Assembly (NCBI GenBank): GCA_024277255.1
Contig: JAJRVQ010000173.1
Location: forward strand, 1 to 47,430
DNA from: Acidobacteriota bacterium
GTDB lineage: Bacteria; Acidobacteriota; Thermoanaerobaculia; Multivoradales; SZUA-115
Length of the DNA: 47,430 nt
Direction of reading: 5' to 3'
Positions 28,521 to 40,323 of the stretch are shown piece after piece. Position 1 is the first letter of the stretch. The number at the start of each line of letters is the position of its first letter. Made by a program: the position numbers and the translations under genes. The notes under the pieces are model-generated. The model had not been told where the DNA came from, ran no database searches, and saw only the letters and a program-made list of their open reading frames with translations.

Positions 28521-29867
28521 ATGAATATCAGAGTGCTGTGGGCCTTCATGGCCACCGCCCTGCTGCTGGCGCCGGCGGCCTCCGCCGCCCTGCGCGGCCC
28601 AGCTATTGTTGGCGAGCATGTCCAGGAGTCCCTGGCGACCCCACACCCCTACCCGAGCAGTGAAGAGGCCGGTCCCAGCTGGACCGACGAGATCTTCTTC
28701 CCCGACGCCACCTACATCTCCGTGCACTTCGCGCGCATGGATCTGGGACCCGGCGACAGGGTGATCGTGCGGTCTCCCGATGGCGCCCAACGTTGGGTCT
28801 ACACAGGTTTCGGCCGCCACGGTCTGGGCAATACTCCGGAAGGTTTCTTCGCCACTCACATCAACGGTGACACTGCCATCATCGAGCTGTTCAGCACCGC
28901 CAACGAGAGCCACTTCGGCTATGAGATTGACAAGTACGGTCGCGGTTACAGCGACGTGGAAATCGAGACCTACTGGGCTCTCGGCTTGGGCGAGGAGATG
29001 AACCTGGTACCGCCCCCGTACCACGGCGAATCGCTGTGCACCGCCGACGATACGGAAGAGGCCAAGTGCTACCAGATCTCGGAGCCGGCAGCCTACGAAG
29101 AGGCTCGCGCCGCGGTTCGCCTGTTGAACAACGGCAACGCTTGGTGCACAGGCTGGCTGCTGGGTTCCGAAGGCCATGTGATGACCAACGAGCACTGCGT
29201 AACTTCGCAGGCCGGGATGAACAATATCGACTTCGAATTCATGGCGGAGGGGCCGAATTGCGCCACCAACTGCGCCGGTGCCCTGGCCTGCCCCGGTACC
29301 ATCGAGGCTTCGGGCGGCACCTTCATCACCGACAACGCGCCTCTCGATTACGCCCTGCTGCTACCCGACACCTCCACCGGGACCGGCACCGATCTCAATG
29401 CGACCTACGGCTACATGCAGTTGCGCGCCACGGGCGCCGTGCTCAACGAGCGAATCTACATCGTTCAACACCCAGCCGGCTGGGGAAAACGGTTCGCCAT
29501 GCTCTCCAGCTATCCCGCTGACGTCGCCTTGGGAGGCTTCGCCTACGCCACGTCGATCAACGCTCCGGCCTGCTCCGGCGGCCCTGGAGATATCGGCTAC
29601 TGGGCGGACACCCAGGGTGGCTCCTCCGGCTCTGCGGTGCTCGGCTACTCCGACCACCTGGTGGTGGCGCTTCACCACTGCCGTGGGGCGACCTTCTGCG
29701 CCAGCGGCGGCGGGGGCGACACCCGCAACCGCGGTGTCCCCATCCAGTCGGTGATCGCCTCTCTCGGCGCCAACCTGCCGATGAACGCGTTGGGCGCCTC
29801 GGACAATATCTTCCTCGACGGCTTCGAAAGCGGCGACACGACAGCCTGGGACGTGGTGGTCAACTAG
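28521..29867 (+). CDS. Secreted trypsin-fold serine protease, short paralogue
   Basis: 448 aa and closely similar to the protease portion of its upstream neighbour, but without FN3 or jelly-roll domains. A signal peptide (MNIRVLWAFMATALLLAPAA) is followed by the same pro-region start (RGPAIVGEH). Catalytic residues are H225 (TNEHCV), D276 (LDYALL) and S369 (GGSSGSA). The Pro that usually follows the GxSG box two residues on is Ala here, unlike the longer copy. After the protease domain only a short linker precedes the tail IFLDGFESGDTTAWDVVVN, shared with the neighbour. The ATG at 28521 has AGGAG about 10 nt upstream. A tandem duplication followed by gain or loss of accessory domains explains the pair. 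Confidence 0.88.
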   Translation: MNIRVLWAFMATALLLAPAASAALRGPAIVGEHVQESLATPHPYPSSEEAGPSWTDEIFFPDATYISVHFARMDLGPGDRVIVRSPDGAQRWVYTGFGRHGLGNTPEGFFATHINGDTAIIELFSTANESHFGYEIDKYGRGYSDVEIETYWALGLGEEMNLVPPPYHGESLCTADDTEEAKCYQISEPAAYEEARAAVRLLNNGNAWCTGWLLGSEGHVMTNEHCVTSQAGMNNIDFEFMAEGPNCATNCAGALACPGTIEASGGTFITDNAPLDYALLLPDTSTGTGTDLNATYGYMQLRATGAVLNERIYIVQHPAGWGKRFAMLSSYPADVALGGFAYATSINAPACSGGPGDIGYWADTQGGSSGSAVLGYSDHLVVALHHCRGATFCASGGGGDTRNRGVPIQSVIASLGANLPMNALGASDNIFLDGFESGDTTAWDVVVN

Positions 29868-29902
29868 TCGACCAGTCGACCCCGGACGGAATGAGAATAC
29901 CG

Positions 29903-29944
29903 GCGCCGAGTCCTCCAGCGAGGGCTCGGCGCTTTTTCTTTCTT
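29903..29944 (+). terminator. Rho-independent terminator after the second protease
   Basis: GCGCCGAG (29903-29910) pairs with CTCGGCGC (29925-29932), directly followed by TTTTTCTTTCTT. It lies 35 bp after the protease stop and just before the 3' end of the convergent copper-chaperone gene. Confidence 0.85.
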
Positions 29945-29956
29945 GGAGCCAGAGGG

Positions 29957-31333
29957 CTACTGGTCGGCGACTTTGATCGAGATCGTCTGTCGCTGACCCG
30001 ATGCGAAAAGCAGAGTCAAATCGACGGTCTGCCCCGCGATCAGGTGCCGTATCGGCCCCTTCAGCATCAGGTGCTTACCACCCGGCTCGAAGCGGGCTTG
30101 ACCACCGGCCGCGATTACCAGTTTGGGCAAGTGACTCATCTTCATCATGCCGCCGGCCATGGCCATCTCATGCATCTCAACAGTGTCGAAGGACGGGCTC
30201 TCAAGCTCGACTAAAGTCACATCCTCAGAACCGACGTTGATCAGCGTCATGTAGGCTGCATTCACTTCCGCTTCGGGGTGGGCTTGGCGGACCCAAGCAT
30301 TCATGATCGCCACCGCGTCACCAGCGGAGTTCTCGACCGCAGGGGCGGAAGGCGGCGCGTTGGCCGCTGGAGACTTCCTCTTCATCCTCTTGCTGCGCGC
30401 CACTTCCATCTGCACCCGGCGGCTCTCGGTGCCGAGATAGCGCAGCAGGTCGTCCACGTCGACCTTGCTCAACCGCATGTTGGGCATGGGCAGTTTGTTG
30501 TACTTGGCATAGAGCCCCAGGGCGATGGGGTCCCCCTCCTCCAACATCTTGTCCGGCCTCGCGATCCACCGTTCCAGCCAGGTGCGCTCGCGATTCTTGG
30601 TCACCCCGACCAGGTCGGGGCCAATCAGTCCCGGCGCCAACCCTTCCTCTCCCTTGCCGATCGTGTGGCAGGTGGCACAGCGGGTACGAAACAGCGTCTC
30701 CCCCTGGGAGATCTGCCGGATCTCCGGGACATCCTCGAACGTGGAGGCGACCTCGGGCGGAGCTTGCCAACCGCTCAGCCAGCTGCCGATCTGGGTCGCC
30801 AGCACGTAGGGATTCTCGAACGGAGAACGCTTCATCCACTGGCCGGTCTTCTGATTGCCGATGATGAGGCTCAGATTGTGGTTGTTCGAGCCGTCCTGGA
30901 TCTCTTCGAGATAGAGGCCCAGTTTGCGGCGCAGCTGAGTAATGTCCGACTCCTTGCCGGTCAGAAACCACCAGCCGGGTTGCGCCCGGTAGCGCTGGGC
31001 GTACTTGGCGAGAACCTCCGGCGTATCGTTGTCCGGATCGATGGTGATCGAGTACATGAAGATGTCTTGACCGACCCGATCGCCCAGGATTTTCTGCACC
31101 TTGGCCAGGCGCGCCGTTTCCAGCGGGCAGGTGTCCGGGCAGATGGTGTAGATGAAGTTGATGACCACGATCTTGTCTTTGATCAGGTCGTCGAAGAAAC
31201 GAACGGTTCTTCCCTCATGGGTGGTCAGCTCTACATTGGGGAAATAGTCCTCTCCCCACTGCGTACTTGCGTACGCCGGAGCCACCCCGGCGCCAAGCAG
31301 CAGGACGACCACCATCGTCTTGAAGATCTTCAT
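29957..31333 (-). CDS. SCO1/SenC - cytochrome c - PCuAC three-domain fusion (periplasmic copper delivery)
   Basis: 458 aa with a signal peptide (MKIFKTMVVVLLLGAGVAPA). Domain 1 (residues ~25-190) is SCO-like: C65-PDT-C69 and H152 are the copper ligands. Domain 2 (~205-305) is a class I cytochrome c with heme motif C219-AT-C222-H223 and a candidate axial Met at M283 or M286. After a Lys/Arg- and Pro-rich linker, domain 3 (~340-458) is PCuAC, with H388, M399, H421 and M423 in exactly the HX10MX21HXM spacing. All three families work in copper supply to, or electron flow with, cytochrome c oxidase. Joined in one protein they would combine thiol/copper transfer with redox sensing. The ATG at 31333 has AAGGAG upstream. 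The multicopper oxidase gene lies just upstream on the same strand. Confidence 0.93.
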   Translation of the reverse strand: MKIFKTMVVVLLLGAGVAPAYASTQWGEDYFPNVELTTHEGRTVRFFDDLIKDKIVVINFIYTICPDTCPLETARLAKVQKILGDRVGQDIFMYSITIDPDNDTPEVLAKYAQRYRAQPGWWFLTGKESDITQLRRKLGLYLEEIQDGSNNHNLSLIIGNQKTGQWMKRSPFENPYVLATQIGSWLSGWQAPPEVASTFEDVPEIRQISQGETLFRTRCATCHTIGKGEEGLAPGLIGPDLVGVTKNRERTWLERWIARPDKMLEEGDPIALGLYAKYNKLPMPNMRLSKVDVDDLLRYLGTESRRVQMEVARSKRMKRKSPAANAPPSAPAVENSAGDAVAIMNAWVRQAHPEAEVNAAYMTLINVGSEDVTLVELESPSFDTVEMHEMAMAGGMMKMSHLPKLVIAAGGQARFEPGGKHLMLKGPIRHLIAGQTVDLTLLFASGQRQTISIKVADQ

Positions 31334-31451
31334 GGGAATTCTCCTTGAACTCTAAGGCTCGTCGGTCTCGTACTCTCTGCGTGAAGCTGATCGCCGTCCG
31401 AGGTCTCGTGACATTTTAGCAACCGATAAGCCTCCCGCACGGAATACTAGC

Positions 31452-31485
31452 TAAGAAAAGCGGCGAGCACCGGAGTGCCCGCCGC
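31452..31485 (-). terminator. Rho-independent terminator after the multicopper oxidase gene
   Basis: Read on the minus strand, GCGGCGGGCAC (31485-31475) pairs with GTGCTCGCCGC (31470-31460), with one G-U pair and a 4-nt loop, followed by CTTTTCTTAG. It lies 45 bp after the oxidase stop, so the oxidase and the SCO fusion gene are probably separate transcripts. Confidence 0.75.
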
Positions 31486-31529
31486 ATCAGGTTAGGTCCT
31501 ACAGTCTATCCAGATAGACCTCACCCGAA

Positions 31530-35558
<4,029 letters not shown>

Positions 35559-36160
35559 CTTCAACCTCCATTAAACGGTTCCAATATTCTGTGGATACAC
35601 AGATACCCATGCCGCAACTGCATTTCCAATATGCAGCAGCAGCCCTAGAAAAGATCAGCTGAGTGTGCGGGAACTTATCGGTGCGGAATCAACGGCTTCT
35701 CCTCCGTTGTTGTCAGCATCGCTCAACCACCTCACCATGGCGGGCACCACGGTGGTCTCCTATTGATCAGCAAGACTGTGTGTGAAATCGGTCTTCTACA
35801 TTCCTAGTGCGATTTCTCGCCAAGAGCGAGACAACAGAACGGTAACGGTTGAAAAATGACATAGTATCGAGGAGGATCAATACTCACCATTGTTGCTACG
35901 CTTCGTGCATCAGTTCTTCTCCAAGTCGCTGCGAACAACTGGATAGGCGACGGCAATCACGCTTCGTTACATGCATATTGCTATCACACCGTCTCAACAG
36001 GCGGCACAGCAGCGCGCAGCGCTCCACGGTAGATTTCCCATCCGAAGGTACAGCTTAGTGTAACGCACCAAACGGGTGGGTGGTACTACCCGTTCGGGTA
36101 GGTCACCGAGCCGTCCACGTGCGGGACGACCATCCCGACTCCGCCTCAAGCAGCTAGCTA
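35559..36160. other. 600-bp non-coding control region upstream of the multicopper oxidase
   Basis: This gap looks less GC-rich than its surroundings and holds no convincing gene. Close to the oxidase start are two inverted repeats: CTGTG-GATA-CACAG (35589-35602) and CTGCAT-N7-ATGCAG (35618-35636). At the far end are AACGGGT-N10-ACCCGTT (36071-36094) and CTACCC-GTTC-GGGTAG (36086-36101). The first pair may be operators or leader hairpins of the oxidase; the second lies just after the LeuB-type gene stop and may be its terminator, though without a U-tract. No clear -35/-10 pair was recognised. Confidence 0.5.
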
Positions 36161-37297
36161 CTAACCGACGGTGACCGCTCCAGACACCGCTTGGGCCAGG
36201 TGGTCGCCGACCTGCGATGTGGTCAGCTGCCCGCCCAGATCCACCGTAGTCTGCCCCTCCCGCAGTGCCGCGCGAACAGCTTCTTCGACCCTCTCGGCTG
36301 GCTGCTCGTGGCCGAGGAAGTCGAGCATCAAGCCGGCGGAGAGAATCGCCGCCACCGGGTTGGCGCGGCCGGTGCCGGCGTACTTGGGCGCCGAGCCGTG
36401 GACCGGTTCGAACATGGAGGTGCGTCCCGGATGAATATTGCCCGAAGTGGCAACGCCCAACCCACCTTGGAGAGCCGCGCTCAAGTCGGTGATGATGTCG
36501 CCGAACATGTTGTTGGTGACGATGACCTCAAAACGCTCCGGCGCCTTGATCAACTGCATGGTCAACGCATCGACAAAGAAGTGCTGAGTCTCGATCGCCG
36601 GGTACTCCTCGGCGACCTCGGCGAAGCAGCGCGTCCACAGATCATGGCCGTATTGCATGACGTTGGCCTTGTCCGCCATGCAAACTTTGGAGCGACCGTG
36701 GTCGACCGCGTACTCGAAAGCGGCGCGAATGATCCTCTCCACTCCCTTGCGCGTGTGGATCTCTTCCTGCACCGCCACCTCATCGGGGGTGCCTTTCTTG
36801 AAGTTGCCGCCGATGCCCACGTAGGCGCCTTCCGTGTTCTCGCGAAAGACCACGAAGTCGATGTCCTTCGCCCCCTTGCCCTTGAGCGGACAAAGGTGGG
36901 GATCGTAGAGCTTGATCGGCCGGAAGTTGATGTAGAGATCGAGGCCGAAACGAATCCCCAGCAGGATATCCGCCGCGTGCTTCATGTCGGGCACCCGCGG
37001 ATCGCCGTAGGCACCGATGAAAATCGCCGAGAAATAATCACGGAAATCGTCCAACGCTCCCTCGGGAAGGGTCTCACCGGTGGTCAAGTAGCGGTCGGCG
37101 TCCCAGTCGAGTTGTACCAACTCCAGGGGTAGCGCGTAGCGGTCGGCAACAGCCTCCAAAACCTTCACCGCTTCAGCGGTCACATCCTTGCCGATCCCAT
37201 CCCCCGGCAACACCGCGATGCGTTGCGGGGAGCGATCCGTCGGATGAAGGTGAGCGAGGCTGGGAGAACTTCTGAAGGTTGAAATATCGCTCGTCAT
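36161..37297 (-). CDS. leuB: 3-isopropylmalate dehydrogenase-family protein
   Basis: 378 aa. A decarboxylating dehydrogenase of the IPMDH/ICDH family. IAVLPGDGIGKDV is the nucleotide-fold start, NFRPIKLYDP and DFVVFRENTEGAYVG are the substrate region, and VTNNMFGDIITDLSAALQGGLG is the metal-binding signature (given in parts in this family). FEPVHGSAP is also present. It lacks the phosphorylation-type Ser of NADP-ICDH, and DIDFVVFRENTEG fits IPMDH, though tartrate or homoisocitrate dehydrogenase relatives are possible. The ATG at 37297 is chosen over a GTG at 37315. It is divergent from the DUF819 gene; leuC and leuD are not in the window. Confidence 0.82.
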   Translation of the reverse strand: MTSDISTFRSSPSLAHLHPTDRSPQRIAVLPGDGIGKDVTAEAVKVLEAVADRYALPLELVQLDWDADRYLTTGETLPEGALDDFRDYFSAIFIGAYGDPRVPDMKHAADILLGIRFGLDLYINFRPIKLYDPHLCPLKGKGAKDIDFVVFRENTEGAYVGIGGNFKKGTPDEVAVQEEIHTRKGVERIIRAAFEYAVDHGRSKVCMADKANVMQYGHDLWTRCFAEVAEEYPAIETQHFFVDALTMQLIKAPERFEVIVTNNMFGDIITDLSAALQGGLGVATSGNIHPGRTSMFEPVHGSAPKYAGTGRANPVAAILSAGLMLDFLGHEQPAERVEEAVRAALREGQTTVDLGGQLTTSQVGDHLAQAVSGAVTVG

Positions 37298-37482
37298 CGA
37301 GGGCGATGCTAGCACATGAAGCCAACCGGTTAGCCCCTTCCAAGCGCCCGAGATGCAGCACTAGCGAGCAGCCTGGCGCTGCTATACTCGCGACCGTTCG
37401 ACCCGCCCCATCAGTGCCGCTGAGTGCCAGCTTCGCGGCTCGCGCAGATCCGTCTTCCTCACGTTGCGATCAGGAGAGCTCG

Positions 37483-38730
37483 ATGAACGAACCGTGGATC
37501 ACCAGCGACGCCATCGTCCTAGGCATCCTCATGGCGGTGCTCGGCCTCGTCTTCTGGACCTCCAGTCGCCAGACTCCCTTCTGGAAGAAATTCTACTCTT
37601 TCGTCCCCTCTCTGCTGCTCTGCTATTTTCTGCCGTCGCTGCTCACCACCTTCGGAATCATCGACCCGGACCAGTCACAGCTCTACTACATTGCTTCGCG
37701 CTACCTATTGCCCACCAGCCTGCTGCTGTTGACCCTCTCCGTCGACCTTCCGGGCATCGGTCGCTTGGGCAGCAAGGCGATCATCATGTTCCTGACCGGG
37801 ACGGTCGGCATCATCCTTGGCGGACCGCTGGCCATCTTCTTGGTCGGGCTGGTCTCGCCGGAGACGGTAGGTGGCGAGGGTAGCGAAGCGGTGTGGCGCG
37901 GCCTCACCACGGTGGCGGGCAGCTGGATCGGCGGCGGCGCCAATCAGGCGGCGATGAAAGAGGTCTTCAACGTCGGCGACAAGGTCTTCTCCGCCCTGGT
38001 GGCGGTGGATGTCATCGTCGCCAACATCTGGATGGCGGTACTGCTGTGGGCGGCTGGCCGCGACAAAGCCATCGACGCCGCGACCGGCGCGGACTCGAGC
38101 GCCATCACCAGTCTGCGGGAACGAGTCGCCGCCTATCACGCTTCGATCGCCAAGATGCCCAAGCTCGCCGACACCATGGTCGTGCTCGCCGTCGGTTTCG
38201 GCGTCACCGCCCTGTCGCACTGGATGGCCAACGGCATCGCTCCGTGGATGGGCACTCATTTCGCCGCCGCGGCGAAGTTCAGCCTGACCAGCAAGTTCTT
38301 CTGGCTAATCGTCTGCGCCACCACCTTCGGCGTGATCCTCTCCTTCACCAAGGCGCGCCAACTCGAAGGCGTCGGCGCCTCACGGCTCGGCTCGGTGATG
38401 ATCTACGTGCTGGTCGCCACCATCGGTATGAAGATGGACCTGATGGCGATCCTCGAGAGCCCAGGTGTCTTCGTGGTTGGACTTGTATGGATGGCCTTCC
38501 ACGCCGGTTTGCTGATCCTCGTCGCCAAGCTGATCAAAGCGCCGGTCTTCTTCGCCGCCGTCGGCAGCCAAGCCAACGTCGGCGGCGCCGCCTCCGCCCC
38601 CATCGTCGCCGCCGCCTTCCACCCCAGCCTCGCCCCCGTCGGCGTCTTGCTCGCCGTCCTCGGCTACGTCCTCGGCACCTACGGCGCCTGGCTCTGCGGC
38701 CAGCTGATGCGGGTGACGGCGGGAGGGTGA
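37483..38730 (+). CDS. DUF819 family multi-spanning membrane protein
   Basis: 415 aa with about ten to eleven hydrophobic helices. The family's conserved segments are present: YFLPSLLTTFGIID, YYIASRYLLPTSLLLLTLSVD in parts, GSWIGGGANQAAMKEVF near residue 145, and the late GSQANVGGAASAPIVAAAF. The two Gly/Ala/Asn-rich repeats face each other in an inverted arrangement typical of secondary transporters. DUF819 proteins (YjcL-like) are thought to be transporters, but no substrate is established. The ATG at 37483 has CAGGAGAG upstream. It is divergent from the leuB-type gene and followed 42 bp later by the small-protein pair. Confidence 0.9.
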   Translation: MNEPWITSDAIVLGILMAVLGLVFWTSSRQTPFWKKFYSFVPSLLLCYFLPSLLTTFGIIDPDQSQLYYIASRYLLPTSLLLLTLSVDLPGIGRLGSKAIIMFLTGTVGIILGGPLAIFLVGLVSPETVGGEGSEAVWRGLTTVAGSWIGGGANQAAMKEVFNVGDKVFSALVAVDVIVANIWMAVLLWAAGRDKAIDAATGADSSAITSLRERVAAYHASIAKMPKLADTMVVLAVGFGVTALSHWMANGIAPWMGTHFAAAAKFSLTSKFFWLIVCATTFGVILSFTKARQLEGVGASRLGSVMIYVLVATIGMKMDLMAILESPGVFVVGLVWMAFHAGLLILVAKLIKAPVFFAAVGSQANVGGAASAPIVAAAFHPSLAPVGVLLAVLGYVLGTYGAWLCGQLMRVTAGG

Positions 38731-38772
38731 GGAGGGCCGATCAAGTCGATCTCTGCTAGGATTTCAAGGCCT

Positions 38773-38970
38773 ATGAGCGACCCGACCTCACTTCCCAAGC
38801 CCGACCGACTCGGCGAGATTCTCACCGATCCGAACCGCCCGGTCGCCATCGAAGTCAGCGCCAGCGGCGTGGACCTGGCACAAGTTCGAACCCTGCGGGA
38901 CAAAACCCCACTCGAGCGGCTCGACTGGCTGGAAGAGTTCCTCGAAGCCGCCGATGAACTGCGCGGCTAG
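38773..38970 (+). CDS. Small orphan protein, first of a related tandem pair
   Basis: 65 aa, acidic, no membrane segment or signal peptide. A disordered N-terminal half is followed by a short helical module: GVDLAQVRTLRDKTPLERL and then WLEEFLEAADELRG. The module is shared with the next gene (GVDL-x-x-x-RT-x-x-x-x-TP-x-ERL-x-x-L-[DE]2-F). In other bacteria short proteins of this style can precede nucleotidyltransferase-like partners, but none is found here. The ATG has only a weak ribosome site. Function unknown. Confidence 0.6.
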   Translation: MSDPTSLPKPDRLGEILTDPNRPVAIEVSASGVDLAQVRTLRDKTPLERLDWLEEFLEAADELRG

Positions 38971-38983
38971 TCCGAACCTGACC

Positions 38984-39187
38984 ATGGCTCTGCGCAAGAA
39001 CAAGGCCTCCTCCGTAGCTCCTTCGACGACCCACAGCGTGAAACCACGCCAGTCTCAGGAAAGCAGCGGTGGCGTAGACCTGGGACTGATTCGCACGATG
39101 CTCGAGATGACTCCCCAAGAGCGTCTGGCCACGCTTGACGACTTCGTGACCTTTGTCGAGTCTGCCAGGAGGGGCACACACGCCTGA
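38984..39187 (+). CDS. Small orphan protein, second of a related tandem pair
   Basis: 67 aa from the ATG at 38984; an in-frame ATG at 38954 would overlap the preceding gene by 17 bp and give 77 aa. The N-terminus is basic and Ser/Gln-rich (ALRKNKASSVAPSTTHS). The C-terminus repeats the helical module of its neighbour: GVDLGLIRTMLEMTPQERLA, then TLDDFVTFVESARRG. The pairing of two diverged copies suggests duplication of a conserved small protein, possibly an antitoxin-like or adaptor module. Function unknown. Confidence 0.6.
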   Translation: MALRKNKASSVAPSTTHSVKPRQSQESSGGVDLGLIRTMLEMTPQERLATLDDFVTFVESARRGTHA

Positions 39188-39212
39188 GCCGACGACGCCT
39201 GACTTCGCCACC

Positions 39213-40016
39213 TCAGGCAGCCGGCGCGCGGCGGTCGCGGCGACGCCGTCGCAGCATCGCCGGGCCGGTGGCGGCTTTGATCGGCGAGGTGGGAGCCTTG
39301 AGCACTTTGATCTTGGGTGCGTCCAGTTCAAAGATGAACGGAATCTCGGGGCAGAGGAAGGCCGAGTGGAGTTCCGGCCAGGGGCGATGGCCCAGGCAGG
39401 ACTCGAGCAGACTGGTCTCCTCGACCTGCGCCTTCATTGGCCACACCGGCACCGCGGGATGGGAAGTCTCGATTCGGCGCAGGCCGTCGGATGCCAGGCT
39501 GTAGCCGAGCGGACGCTGGCGAAAGTAGTCGACCATCTGAGGCCAGGAGCCGAGGTTGGGACCGGCCCCCAAGCAGGGCGACGAGGCGCGAGCGCGCACA
39601 GTCAGCCGCCCCTCTGCCGTCTCGGCTCGCCAGTGCCAGAACTCGTCGCCGGGGTGCCGGTTTCCCGACCGTGGATAGTGGAGTCGGGCCGCGGTCGCGG
39701 GATGTTTGGAAACCAGTCTCATCCCCGGCAAGACCCAGACCGGGACCAGCATGCGGCGGAAGAGCACTCCCGGGATGCCCTCGCGGTCCACCACGTAGAC
39801 CCGCACGTTGAGCTGCGGATAGGCGAGGCGAAGCAGCGGCAGGCCGGCCAACCCCAAGCCCTGATGGCGAAAGAACAGCGCCGAAAGGAAGGCGAAGCGC
39901 TCCCCTGACAGCTCGTGCACCTCGTAGCGCAACGGTGGCGGCAGAACCGGCATCCGCGCCACCGGCAACGCCCAGTTCAGGTACAAACAGTTACGAGCGG
40001 TGGTCTTGACTCTCAT
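39213..40016 (-). CDS. DUF2071-like (acetoacetate decarboxylase-fold) protein
   Basis: 267 aa, cytoplasmic. It resembles the DUF2071/YqjF family in the segments CLYLNWALPVARMPVLPPPL, RLAYPQLNVRVYVVDREGIPGVLF (in parts) and the late VEETSLLESCLG. The family has the acetoacetate decarboxylase-like beta barrel, but the enzymatic Lys is not evident and no reaction is established. It ends in an unusually basic run (MLRRRRRDRRAP). The ATG at 40016 has GGAAG upstream. It runs opposite to the small-protein pair, with its stop 25 bp from theirs. Confidence 0.72.
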   Translation of the reverse strand: MRVKTTARNCLYLNWALPVARMPVLPPPLRYEVHELSGERFAFLSALFFRHQGLGLAGLPLLRLAYPQLNVRVYVVDREGIPGVLFRRMLVPVWVLPGMRLVSKHPATAARLHYPRSGNRHPGDEFWHWRAETAEGRLTVRARASSPCLGAGPNLGSWPQMVDYFRQRPLGYSLASDGLRRIETSHPAVPVWPMKAQVEETSLLESCLGHRPWPELHSAFLCPEIPFIFELDAPKIKVLKAPTSPIKAATGPAMLRRRRRDRRAPAA

Positions 40017-40161
40017 GCACTTCCAGCCAACATCTCAAGAGACCATAGCGCGCTGCAAAGGGGGCCGCAAGGCCACCTCTGATAACTTACTGGCTATATG
40101 GGAAAAATTCTCTCGCCGACCTGAGAGAGCTAGCCCTTTCTTCTCACCGATTTCGTAACGA

Positions 40162-40280
40162 AACGCCGTTGGTGCCTGTAGATGCAAGGAATCCGGCTTT
40201 GGCGCGACGCAGCCGTACTGGAAGTACGGCGAGGAGCAGAAAGGCCTGATGACGCGGCAGATGCAGGTGCATACGGCGTT
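40162..40280. repeat. 119-bp near-palindromic non-coding element
   Basis: The outer ends AACGCCGT (40162-40169) and ACGGCGTT (40273-40280) are exact reverse complements. Complementarity continues inward with mismatches (for example GATGC/GCAGA and the CCGGC-TTT / AAA-GGCC region). The centre is a perfect hairpin, GCCGTACT-GGA-AGTACGGC (40212-40230), whose middle at 40221 is also the middle of the outer arms. Both strands read short open frames across it, but these look like products of the repeat. It fills most of the 307-bp gap between the DUF2071 and M28 genes. It may be a MITE or REPIN-like repeat, or a structured RNA. Confidence 0.65.
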
Positions 40281-40323
40281 GGAGTAGAAGATCAGTGAGA
40301 AGGAAGGGCTGAGGAGGAAGCTG

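Noticed and set aside
27438..29195. 585-aa open frame on the - strand across the two proteases
   Set aside because: Antisense to two conserved protease genes and spans a terminator and intergenic region; no motifs.
35849..36058. 69-aa open frame in the oxidase control region
   Set aside because: No ribosome site, odd composition (many Ser, Arg, His, Cys) and no family likeness; probably chance.
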